From assembly GCF_016469035.1 (NCBI RefSeq), contig NZ_JAEHJZ010000005.1:46543-110542 (forward strand): 64,000 nucleotides of DNA, in the 5' to 3' direction. This document shows, one piece after another, positions 9,142 to 17,750 of the stretch. The notes under the pieces are model-generated. The model was not told the origin of the DNA, made no database searches, and saw only the letters and a program-made list of their open reading frames with translations. The stretch comes from Gelidibacter salicanalis. GTDB lineage: Bacteria; Bacteroidota; Bacteroidia; Flavobacteriales; Flavobacteriaceae. Position 1 is the first letter of the stretch. Every line of letters starts with the position of its first letter. The position numbers and the translations under genes were made by a program.

Positions 9142-10161
9142 ATGTCAGACAGAAGAGATTTTATAAAAAAAGCAGCCTTAGGCACTATAGGAATTAGTTC
9201 CGTATTGAGCTGTACCAGTGTAACTAGTGCCACTGCCGCAGTACCAGTAGTGAGTTCAGGAAAGAAGGGATCGAAACCTTTTGTGATTTCAACCTGGAAC
9301 CACGGGTTGCCAGCCAACGACGAGACTTGGAAGCAACTTAAAAATGGCAAATCGGCCATAGATGCGATTGAAGCAGGAATGAGAATCCCTGAAGCAGATC
9401 CTAAAGTAAGAAGTGTGGGGTATGGCGGTTTTCCGGATCGCGAAGGCAAAGTAACTCTAGACGCTTGTATTATGGATCATAATAGCGATTGTGGGGCGGT
9501 GTCCTTTTTACAAGGCATTAAGCATCCAATTTCTGTGGCTAAAAACGTCATGCAAAATACACCGCATGTGATGCTTTCGGGTGAAGGCGCCCTTCAATTT
9601 GCCTTGTCTGAAGGTTTTAAAGAAGAAAACCTTTTAACGGCAGAAGCAGAAGCGGATTGGAAAAAATGGATGGAAGAATCGAAGTATAAACCGGTCATCA
9701 ATATGGAAAATCACGATACCATTTCCATGTTGGTTATTGATAAGGACGGCAATATTTCAGGTGGCTGTACTACAAGTGGAGCGGCTTGGAAAATGCACGG
9801 ACGTGTTGGCGATTCGCCAATTATTGGTGCAGGTTTATTTTTGGATAATGAAGTGGGCGGCGCAGCCTCAACAGGATTGGGTGAAGCGGTCATACGAACT
9901 GCCGGCAGTGCCATGGTGGTCGAATTGATGCGCCAAGGCAAATCGCCTTTAGAGGCCTGTAAAGAAATTGTAGAACGCATTTATAACAAACATAAAAACC
10001 ATAGAGATATGGAATATTTGCAGGTTGGTTTTATCGCTATTAATAAAAATGGAGAACACGCCGGCTATAGTTTGCGTTCCGGATTTAATTATGCGATAAC
10101 CGATGAAGCAGAAGGCAGCAGAATGGAAGATGCCACTTTCAAAATGTCTTGGGAAGAATAG
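9142..10161 (+). CDS. Tat-exported N4-(beta-N-acetylglucosaminyl)-L-asparaginase (glycosylasparaginase)
   Basis: A 339-residue Ntn-hydrolase that cleaves the GlcNAc-Asn bond left after protein and glycan trimming. The start at ATG 9142 is chosen because it gives a twin-arginine signal, SDRRDFIKKAAL (Arg4-Arg5); a longer frame from 9043 would overlap the GH92 gene by 92 bases. The autoprocessing site is NHDTIS with the nucleophilic Thr193. TSGAAWKMHGRVGDSPIIGAG and GAASTGLGEAV match the family substrate loops. It lies 7 bases after GH92 (1) and 32 bases before GH20. Tat export would carry the protein out already folded, consistent with intramolecular self-cleavage. Family assignment is firm; periplasmic location is inferred. 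Confidence 0.92.
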   Translation: MSDRRDFIKKAALGTIGISSVLSCTSVTSATAAVPVVSSGKKGSKPFVISTWNHGLPANDETWKQLKNGKSAIDAIEAGMRIPEADPKVRSVGYGGFPDREGKVTLDACIMDHNSDCGAVSFLQGIKHPISVAKNVMQNTPHVMLSGEGALQFALSEGFKEENLLTAEAEADWKKWMEESKYKPVINMENHDTISMLVIDKDGNISGGCTTSGAAWKMHGRVGDSPIIGAGLFLDNEVGGAASTGLGEAVIRTAGSAMVVELMRQGKSPLEACKEIVERIYNKHKNHRDMEYLQVGFIAINKNGEHAGYSLRSGFNYAITDEAEGSRMEDATFKMSWEE

Positions 10162-10193
10162 AAAATTAATTGATCATATAAAATTTTAGAAAA

Positions 10194-12524
10194 ATGAGTG
10201 TATTTAGAAAGCTAGTTGTTTTAGCATTAATTGCGATAACGTGGTCTTGTGAAGAAAACAAGGTGAACAAAACGTTTACAGAAAAGGAGATCGCTGTTAT
10301 TCCGAAACCTGCGCAACTAACCTTGGCGGAAGGGTCTTTTCAATTTAGTGATGACACAAAAATTGTCATTTCAGACGCCTCTCAAAACGATGTGATTTCT
10401 GGATTTTTAAGTAAATTCAAAAATGCAGCGGGATGGGATTTAGAGGTGTCAGAAAAAGCGCCAAAAGCGGATTTTGTGCAATTGGTTGTGGATAGCAATT
10501 TAGAAGTGGAAGCCTATAAATTAGACGTCAATTCTGATCGTGTCATCGTCTCTGCGAAAGGAAATGCTGGATTTCTCTATGGATTGGAAACACTGAGACA
10601 ATTACTTCCTGTAAGTATTGAAAGCCCTGATAAAATTGGTGATATAGCCTGGATTATTCCAAACTTGACAATTTCTGATCAACCACGTTATAAATACAGA
10701 GGTTTGATGTTGGATGTGTCCCGTCATTTTTTTGAAATCGATTATTTAAAGGAAACCATTGATCGTTTGGCAATGCTTAAAATGAATGTCTTGCATTTGC
10801 ATTTGGTGGATGATCAAGGCTGGAGGATCGAAATAAAAAAATACCCAAAATTGACAGAAGTTGGGGCATGGAGAGTCGATCAAGAAGATAAGCATTGGGA
10901 CGGGAGAGAAGAAACTTCTCCAGACGAAAAAGGCACCTACGGCGGATTCTACACCCAAGAAGAATTAAAAGATTTAGTAGCCTATGCGGCGACTAAAAAT
11001 GTGGAAATTATTCCTGAAATAGAAATGCCTGCGCACGTCACTTCAGCAATTGCGGCCTACCCAGAATTATCTTGTCATGAACGTCCAGTTGGTGTGCCTT
11101 CAGGAGGTGTTTGGCCAATTACAGATATTTATTGTGCAGGAAAAGAACATACTTTTGAATTTTTAGAGAATGTATTGTTAGAAGTTATGGAGATTTTTCC
11201 ATCTAAATACATTCATGTTGGTGGCGATGAAGCGACCAAAACCAATTGGGCAACCTGTCCAAATTGTAAGCAACGCATGCAAACAGAAGGTTTAAAAAAT
11301 GTTGAAGAATTGCAGAGTTATTTCATCACGCGCATGGAGCGTTTTATCAACGCCAAAGGGAAACGTCTGATTGGATGGGATGAAATTTTAGAAGGCGGAA
11401 TCGCACCTGAAGCAACGGTTATGAGTTGGAGAGGTGTTGCCGGCGGTGTTGAAGCAGCAAAACAAGGTCATGATGTGATCATGACGCCAGGTTCACATGC
11501 CTATTTTGACCATTACCAAGGCCCGCAAAATGAAGAGCCTTTAGCGTGGGGCGGCTATACGCCATTAAGTAAAGTGTACACGTTTGATCCATTGGTAGAA
11601 GGCATGACGGACGAGGAAGCAAAACACGTTTTGGGCGGGCAGGCCAATTTATGGTCTGAACAAATAAAAACTACGGACCATTCCGAGTATATGATTTTCC
11701 CGAGATTGGCAGCGTTATCTGAAACCTTGTGGTCTCCAAAAGAGTCTCGTAATTGGGAAGATTTCTCTTCGCGTATCGAAACCATGTTTAAGCGTTATGA
11801 TTTGATGGACATCAATTATGCAAAGAGTTCCTACTTAGTTATGGAAGATGTAAAAATTGATATGGAAACAAAAGAGGTTTCTGTAGAATTGAAAAATGAG
11901 TTTACAGATGCTGATATTCGTTATGCATTAAATGATGCGAAACTAACAGACAACGCAACAAAATATTCAGAGCCCTTAGTAATTGATAAAACTACTGAAA
12001 TTCATGCCTCACTATTTAAAGATAATAAACCAGTTGGCGTGCCTTTTAATACAACGATTGAATTTCATAAAGCAGTTGGAAAGGACGTTACTTTTAAGGA
12101 ACCATACAATAAACAATACCAAGGTGAAGGCCAATTTGGTATGGTAAACACCTTACGAGGCACTAAAAATTTCCACGATGGCCATTGGCAAGCATGGTTA
12201 GGTAAAGATATGGAAGCCGTAGTTGATTTGGGTGTAGAGACTTCCATTTCTAAAGTGGCTTTAGGTACTATGGAAAATCAAGGTCCTGGCATCTATTTCC
12301 CAACCGCAGTAACTGTTTATGTTTCTAAGGATGGTAAGAGTTATAAGGAAGTTGGTTCTGAGAAAAGAGCTTTTGCTAAAAATCCTTCTTTTGATCTGAA
12401 AGATTTTACAATTTCATTTGATGAACAATCCGTTAGATATGTAAAAGTTATAGCCACAAGTTTAAAAACGCTTCCAAAAGGTGGGCATGTGTGGCTATTT
12501 GTAGATGAAATAATAATTAATTAA
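10194..12524 (+). CDS. GH20 beta-N-acetylhexosaminidase lipoprotein with C-terminal F5/8-like module
   Basis: A 776-residue lipoprotein (WSC, Cys19). It has a GH20b N-terminal domain (about 30-160) and a catalytic barrel (about 165-520) with HLHLVDDQGWRIEIKKYPKL and the catalytic pair HVGGDE (Asp345-Glu346). A WATCPNC insertion and WDEILEGG follow. The C-terminus (about 620-776) looks like a discoidin/F5-8C carbohydrate-binding fold, VVDLGVETSISKVALG to VRYVKVIAT. GH20 removes terminal beta-GlcNAc or GalNAc by substrate-assisted catalysis. Its placement suggests trimming of N-glycan antennae. The second GH20 at 52.8 kb lacks this binding module. Confidence 0.93.
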   Translation: MSVFRKLVVLALIAITWSCEENKVNKTFTEKEIAVIPKPAQLTLAEGSFQFSDDTKIVISDASQNDVISGFLSKFKNAAGWDLEVSEKAPKADFVQLVVDSNLEVEAYKLDVNSDRVIVSAKGNAGFLYGLETLRQLLPVSIESPDKIGDIAWIIPNLTISDQPRYKYRGLMLDVSRHFFEIDYLKETIDRLAMLKMNVLHLHLVDDQGWRIEIKKYPKLTEVGAWRVDQEDKHWDGREETSPDEKGTYGGFYTQEELKDLVAYAATKNVEIIPEIEMPAHVTSAIAAYPELSCHERPVGVPSGGVWPITDIYCAGKEHTFEFLENVLLEVMEIFPSKYIHVGGDEATKTNWATCPNCKQRMQTEGLKNVEELQSYFITRMERFINAKGKRLIGWDEILEGGIAPEATVMSWRGVAGGVEAAKQGHDVIMTPGSHAYFDHYQGPQNEEPLAWGGYTPLSKVYTFDPLVEGMTDEEAKHVLGGQANLWSEQIKTTDHSEYMIFPRLAALSETLWSPKESRNWEDFSSRIETMFKRYDLMDINYAKSSYLVMEDVKIDMETKEVSVELKNEFTDADIRYALNDAKLTDNATKYSEPLVIDKTTEIHASLFKDNKPVGVPFNTTIEFHKAVGKDVTFKEPYNKQYQGEGQFGMVNTLRGTKNFHDGHWQAWLGKDMEAVVDLGVETSISKVALGTMENQGPGIYFPTAVTVYVSKDGKSYKEVGSEKRAFAKNPSFDLKDFTISFDEQSVRYVKVIATSLKTLPKGGHVWLFVDEIIIN

Positions 12525-12527
12525 AGT

Positions 12528-13835
12528 ATGAAAAGGATCCGAATTTTGTTATTGACACTGCTTCTTTTTATCACTGCAGAAAATATTGCCCAAACTAATT
12601 ATGAGCCAACCCAAAGCAATTTGGAAGCTCGGCAGTGGTTTGAGGATGCGAAATTCGGACTCTTTATTCATTGGGGTGTTTATAGTATTTTGGGTGATGG
12701 GGAATGGGTGATGAATAATCAAAATATCTCCATTGATGCCTACAAAAAGCTGCCTTCATTTTTCAATCCCATTGAATTCAATGCTGAAGAATGGGTGAAG
12801 ATTGCTAAAAATGCTGGGATGACATATATAACCATCACTACCAGGCATCATGATGGATTTTCAATGTTCGATTCTAAAGCTAGTGATTATAACATTGTTG
12901 AAAAAACACCCTACGGAAAGGATGTTATCAAAGATTTGGCAAAGGCTTGTGAAAAGGAAGGTATCAAACTGTTTTTTTATTATTCATTATTGGATTGGCA
13001 TAACGATGATTATTTTCCAAGAGGTAAAACAGGTAATGACATTGAGGGAAGAAAGGAAGGCGATTGGGATGCTTATATCAATTTCATGAAGGCTCAATTA
13101 ACAGAATTGTTGACTAACTATGGTGACGTTGCTGGTATTTGGTTTGATGGCGATTGGGATAAAAAGGATGAAAATTGGCATTATGACGAGATTTATAAAT
13201 TGATACATGAGTTGCAGCCCCAGTGTTTAATTGGGAATAATCATCACGACGCGCTCAAACAAGGTGAAGATTTTCAAATGTTTGAACGCGACTTGCCTGG
13301 AGAGAATAAAACAGGTTTTGGGACATCAGAATCGAATGTTGGCAGATTACCAAAAGAAGTTTGTGCGACAATTAATGGCTCTTGGGGTTTTGACTTACAA
13401 GACAAAAAACACAAATCAAAGAAAGAGCTTATTCACTATTTAGTGAGAGCATCGGGGTTTGGAAGTAACTTGTTACTAAATGTCGGACCAATGCCGAATG
13501 GCAAGATACAAGACGAACATATCCAGTCCTTAGCAGAAATAGGTGATTGGTTAAAAATAAACGGTGAAACCATCTATGGCACCAAAGCTGGAATTATAGC
13601 ACCTAGCAAAGATTGGGTTTCAACCCAAAAAGGAAATGTGCTCTACGTTCATTTATTAGAAAATAGAACTACGGCTTTTGTTATTCCGGAGTTTAATGCA
13701 TCAATAAAATCGGCTAAGTTATTCGCTACTAAAAAAAAGGTCAAGACCAAACAAACAAAAGATGGGTTACTTATAGAAATCCCTGAAAGTGATCAGAATG
13801 ACATCGACACCATAGTAGAAATTACTTTGAAATAA
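12528..13835 (+). CDS. GH29 alpha-L-fucosidase (2)
   Basis: A 435-residue exported protein (signal about 1-22, ending IAQ). It has the compact GH29 architecture: WFEDAKFGLFIHWGVYS, then TTRHHDGFSMFDSK, then FYYSLLDWHNDDYFPRG. The nucleophile motif IWFDGDWD has the catalytic Asp207, and LLLNVGPMPNG closes the barrel. It starts 3 bases after the GH20 stop, so the two are translationally close. RHHDGF and the short C-terminal beta domain resemble broad-specificity (subfamily A-type) fucosidases, but this is inference by eye. It pairs with the next GH29 gene 54 bases downstream. Confidence 0.92.
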   Translation: MKRIRILLLTLLLFITAENIAQTNYEPTQSNLEARQWFEDAKFGLFIHWGVYSILGDGEWVMNNQNISIDAYKKLPSFFNPIEFNAEEWVKIAKNAGMTYITITTRHHDGFSMFDSKASDYNIVEKTPYGKDVIKDLAKACEKEGIKLFFYYSLLDWHNDDYFPRGKTGNDIEGRKEGDWDAYINFMKAQLTELLTNYGDVAGIWFDGDWDKKDENWHYDEIYKLIHELQPQCLIGNNHHDALKQGEDFQMFERDLPGENKTGFGTSESNVGRLPKEVCATINGSWGFDLQDKKHKSKKELIHYLVRASGFGSNLLLNVGPMPNGKIQDEHIQSLAEIGDWLKINGETIYGTKAGIIAPSKDWVSTQKGNVLYVHLLENRTTAFVIPEFNASIKSAKLFATKKKVKTKQTKDGLLIEIPESDQNDIDTIVEITLK

Positions 13836-13889
13836 TGAGTGTTTTTATTAAAAAAAAAGATTTACCAACTATAATCAAATCAGTTAACA

Positions 13890-15239
13890 ATGAGATATTA
13901 TAAAGTTATAGCAGTCCTGTTTTTCTTAGTCGCTAATCACGTGGTAGCACAAGAAAAACTGTCAAAAGAAGAACGATTAGAGTGGTTTCAAGATGCCAAA
14001 TTTGGGGTCTTTATCCACTGGGGCTATTATGGCGTAAAAGGCATTGGCGAATCGTGGTCCATGTATCACAAACGCATTTCTTATGACGATTATATGTCCC
14101 AAGGAAAAGAATTTACCGCCAAAAATTACGATCCGGAAGCTTGGGCAAAACTCTTTAAGAAAATTGGAGCACGTTATGCGGTATTGACTACCAAACATCA
14201 TGATGGTGTCGCGTTATGGGATACCAAATTCAGCCATTTAAACGTTGTAGAAAAAACGCCAGCGAAGCGCGATTTAGTAGGGCCTTATGTAGACGCACTG
14301 CGGGCAGAAGGTTTAAAAGTTGGCTTGTACTACTCGCTAATTGATTGGTCGCATCCGGATTATGATGTTGTTTTTCCGCGTCCTGATACTCGTAAAAACT
14401 ATCCTCAAAAAAATCAAAATCAATTGTCGCCATGGCAACGTTTTTTGAGATTTAATGATGGGCAGTTAAAAGAATTGAGTACCAGATACAATCCGGATTT
14501 ATATTGGTTTGATGGCGATTGGGAAAAATCTAGCGAGCAATGGCGCGCAGAATCCTTGAAAGATTCCTTATTGGCTTGGAACCCAAAAGTGATTGTGAAT
14601 TCCCGTTTGAAAACCCACGGCGATTATAGCACCCCAGAACAAGGTGTGCCAGTAGTAAGGCCAGAAGGTGCATGGGAGTTTTGTATGACCATGAACGATA
14701 ATTGGGGCTATTTCCCATCCGACACGAATTACAAACCGGTATCTCAAATCATCAGAACTTTTGTTGAGGTGATTGCTACCGGAGGAAATTTATTATTGAA
14801 TATCGGGCCTAAACCTGACGGGACTATTGCAGAAGAGCAGTTAGAACGTTTGGAAGCTTTAGGGGAATGGGTTAATAAACATGAATCGGCTGTTTTTAGT
14901 GCTAAAGCAGGTTTGCCTTACGGACATTTTTACGGCCCTACCTTGTTGAGCAAAGACGACACAAAAATCTATTTGGCATTATTTGACAATCCTAAAAACT
15001 ACATCTCTTTAAAAGGAATTCAGAATAAAGTGAAATCCATCAAAGTTGTGGGGAGTGGACAAGAATTGAGTTTCGAAAGAAATGGTGGTGCAGAATGGAA
15101 TAATATTCCTGGAATCTTAAGAATTGAAATCCCTCAAGAGAAGAATTTAGATGCGAATGTAACCCTGATTGAAGTGGAGTTGGAAGATGCGTTGGTGTTG
15201 TATAGAGGGCATGGGAATGCGGTGGAGTTGAATAAATAG
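13890..15239 (+). CDS. GH29 alpha-L-fucosidase (3)
   Basis: A 449-residue exported protein (signal about 1-21, ending VAQ). Motifs are WFQDAKFGVFIHWGYYG, TTKHHDGVALWDTK, YYSLIDWSHPDYD and the nucleophile YWFDGDWE (Asp208), closing with LLLNIGPKPDG. It is a relative of GH29 (2) but diverged through most of the chain, so it is not a recent duplicate. Three different GH29 enzymes in one cassette imply a substrate with fucose in several linkages. No C-terminal carbohydrate-binding module is visible. Confidence 0.92.
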   Translation: MRYYKVIAVLFFLVANHVVAQEKLSKEERLEWFQDAKFGVFIHWGYYGVKGIGESWSMYHKRISYDDYMSQGKEFTAKNYDPEAWAKLFKKIGARYAVLTTKHHDGVALWDTKFSHLNVVEKTPAKRDLVGPYVDALRAEGLKVGLYYSLIDWSHPDYDVVFPRPDTRKNYPQKNQNQLSPWQRFLRFNDGQLKELSTRYNPDLYWFDGDWEKSSEQWRAESLKDSLLAWNPKVIVNSRLKTHGDYSTPEQGVPVVRPEGAWEFCMTMNDNWGYFPSDTNYKPVSQIIRTFVEVIATGGNLLLNIGPKPDGTIAEEQLERLEALGEWVNKHESAVFSAKAGLPYGHFYGPTLLSKDDTKIYLALFDNPKNYISLKGIQNKVKSIKVVGSGQELSFERNGGAEWNNIPGILRIEIPQEKNLDANVTLIEVELEDALVLYRGHGNAVELNK

Positions 15240-15371
15240 AATTAAGACCGCTGCGCTGTTAGAATTAAGAACAAAGATGGAAGACTTAGGACTTAAGACT
15301 TAAGACGTAGGACGGATTAAACCTAACACAAAACATTTTGTGATTCGTCTTACGTCCTGCAGTCCTAAGTC
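15238..15371. repeat. Composite palindromic intergenic element
   Basis: The stretch starts with AGAATTAAGACCGCTGCGCT (15238-15257), a sequence shared with 59685-59704, followed by a second AGAATTAAGA. It then forms nested arms. GACTTAGGAC (15283-15292) pairs with GTCCTAAGTC (15362-15371). GACGTAGGACG (15304-15314) pairs with CGTCTTACGTC (15346-15356) with one mismatch. A central CACAAAA-CAT-TTTTGTG hairpin sits inside. There is no coding potential and no T-run. It looks like a dispersed structured repeat between the GH29 and GH92 genes. Confidence 0.65.
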
Positions 15372-15416
15372 AATAAAAGGGCTTCAAACAAATAAGCATA
15401 TTAAATAAATAATAAA

Positions 15417-17750
15417 ATGCCAATACTTATTTTAAAACGGTCGTGGGTTGTTTTACTTGCCATTGTATGTGCAGGAACAACTGGCATAGGTCAGAATAAT
15501 AGCTACATCGACAGTCACGATTTGGTGGATTTTGTCAATCCTTTAATGGGCACGGATTCATCTTTCGATTTGTCCAACGGGAATACCTATCCCGCCATTG
15601 CCACGCCTTGGGGGATGAATTTTTGGACCCCAATGACTTCAAAAATGGGCGATGGCTGGACTTATAAATACCGTGAAAACAAAATTAGAGGCATCAAACA
15701 AACCCACCAACCGAGTCCGTGGGTGAATGATTATGCAGCGTTTTCCTTTATGGCCGTAACCGGCGATTTAAAATTTCAAGAAGATGAGCGCGAATCTTGG
15801 TTTTCGCATAAAGCAGAAACGGTAACGCCGTATCATTATTCGGTGTATTTGGCCGATTATGATGTGGTGGCTGAGGTAACACCAACAGAACGAGCGGCGC
15901 AATTTAGATTTACCTTTCCAGAATCGGACAGTTCCTATATCATCCTCGATGCGTTTAACAAAGGATCCATGGTGAAAATCATTCCTGAAGAACGCAAAAT
16001 TATTGGCTACGCTAGAAACAATAGCGGTGGGGTGCCCGAGAATTTTCACAACTATTTTGTGGCTGAATTTGATAAAGATTTTGAGCTCAACCACACTTGG
16101 AAAGATGGTTGGCAATTGGTTGAAAACACTACTGATAGCGAAGGTGACCATGTGGGCGCCATTATCGGATTTAAAACAAAAAAAGGAGAAGTGGTAAACG
16201 TTAAAGTGGCGTCGTCATTTATAAGTCCTGAGCAAGCAGCACTAAATCTTTCAAGAGAAATTGGCGCAGACACTTTTGACCAAACAAAAGAAAAAGCAAA
16301 ACAAGCTTGGGAAACTGAGTTGGGCAGAATTAAAATTGAAGATGATAACATCGATAATCTCAGAACATTCTATTCCTCTTTATACCGTGTGTTGCTATTC
16401 CCAAGAAAATTTTATGAGTTTGATGCCAATAATGAGATGATGCATTATAGCCCGTATAATGGGAAAGTCTTACCGGGCTATATGTTCACGGACAATGGGT
16501 TTTGGGACACTTTCAGAGCGGTGTTTCCGTTTTTTAATATGATGTATCCTGAGCTTAATGGCAAAATTATGCAAGGCTTGGCTAATACGTATAAAGAATC
16601 GGGTTGGTTGCCAGAATGGGCAAGTCCGGGACATCGGGATGTGATGATTGGCTCCAATTCAGCGCCTATTATTGCTGATGCCTTTTTAAAAGGTGCCAAA
16701 GATATGGATGCCGATATTTTAATGGAAGCCATACTTAAAAATGCCACCGTTGCAGACGGACGTCCTGTAAATTCCGTGGGCAGAGCCGGATTGGAATATT
16801 ACAACACATTGGGTTACGTGCCGTATGATGTGGATATCAACGAAAATGCAGCCAGAACTTTAGAATACGCTTACGCCGATTTTACCATCGCTCAAATGGC
16901 GGAGAAAATGGGAAAACCAAAGCTTGCCAAAAAGTATTTTAAGCAATCCATGAATTACAAAAACCTTTTCGATCCATCCACCAATTGGATGCGTGGGAAA
17001 AACAAGGATGGCAGTTTTCAAAGTCCGTTTAATCCTTTAAAATGGGGCGATGCGTTTACCGAAGGCAATAGTTTGCACTACACGTGGTCCGTTTTTCATG
17101 ATATTCAAGGCTTGATTGATTTGATGGGCGGCAAGGAACCATTTGTGGGCAAGTTGGATGAAGTTTTTGACATGCCACCAAAATTTGACGCGTCCTACTA
17201 CGGATTTACGATTCACGAAATTCGAGAAATGCAAATCGTCAACATGGGCAACTATGCGCACGGCAATCAACCCATTCAGCACATGATCTATTTGTATAAT
17301 TATGCCAATCAACCCTACAAAGCTCAAGAGAAGGTTAGGAACGTGATGACGAAATTGTATTCAGCAACACCTGACGGCTATTGTGGTGATGAAGACAACG
17401 GTCAAACGTCGGCTTGGTATGTGTTCAGCGCATTAGGCTTTTATCCGGTAACCCCGGGCGTGGACGAATATGTAATTGGAAGTCCGCTGTTCAAAAAAGC
17501 AACCCTCCATTTAGAAAACGGGAACACCTTTATAATCAAATCCAACAACAATTCAGAATCGAATGTCTACATTCAAAATGCGGAATTGAATGGAAACACC
17601 TATAACAACACCTATCTGAAATTTGATGTCCTCCAAAACGGCGGTGTCTTAGGATTTAATATGGGCAACACTCCAAATACAAGTTGGGGCATTGCAAATG
17701 AAAATGTTCCGTACTCCTTAAGTACGTCAAAAAATAAACCTAAAAAATGA
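15417..17750 (+). CDS. GH92 alpha-mannosidase (2)
   Basis: A 777-residue exported protein with a Sec signal (about 1-25, ending IGQ). GH92 features are FVNPLMGTDSS, GNTYPAIATPWGMNFWTP, a predicted general acid in TEGNSLHYTW (Glu549), and the Ca/base loop GDEDNGQTSAWYVFSALGFYPVTPG. It lacks the HLSGTG motif of GH92 (1), having THQPSPWVNDYA at that place, so it belongs to a different branch with a different subsite. Its last codons overlap the next GH92 gene by ATGA (17747-17750), indicating coupled translation and a paired function. Confidence 0.92.
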   Translation: MPILILKRSWVVLLAIVCAGTTGIGQNNSYIDSHDLVDFVNPLMGTDSSFDLSNGNTYPAIATPWGMNFWTPMTSKMGDGWTYKYRENKIRGIKQTHQPSPWVNDYAAFSFMAVTGDLKFQEDERESWFSHKAETVTPYHYSVYLADYDVVAEVTPTERAAQFRFTFPESDSSYIILDAFNKGSMVKIIPEERKIIGYARNNSGGVPENFHNYFVAEFDKDFELNHTWKDGWQLVENTTDSEGDHVGAIIGFKTKKGEVVNVKVASSFISPEQAALNLSREIGADTFDQTKEKAKQAWETELGRIKIEDDNIDNLRTFYSSLYRVLLFPRKFYEFDANNEMMHYSPYNGKVLPGYMFTDNGFWDTFRAVFPFFNMMYPELNGKIMQGLANTYKESGWLPEWASPGHRDVMIGSNSAPIIADAFLKGAKDMDADILMEAILKNATVADGRPVNSVGRAGLEYYNTLGYVPYDVDINENAARTLEYAYADFTIAQMAEKMGKPKLAKKYFKQSMNYKNLFDPSTNWMRGKNKDGSFQSPFNPLKWGDAFTEGNSLHYTWSVFHDIQGLIDLMGGKEPFVGKLDEVFDMPPKFDASYYGFTIHEIREMQIVNMGNYAHGNQPIQHMIYLYNYANQPYKAQEKVRNVMTKLYSATPDGYCGDEDNGQTSAWYVFSALGFYPVTPGVDEYVIGSPLFKKATLHLENGNTFIIKSNNNSESNVYIQNAELNGNTYNNTYLKFDVLQNGGVLGFNMGNTPNTSWGIANENVPYSLSTSKNKPKK

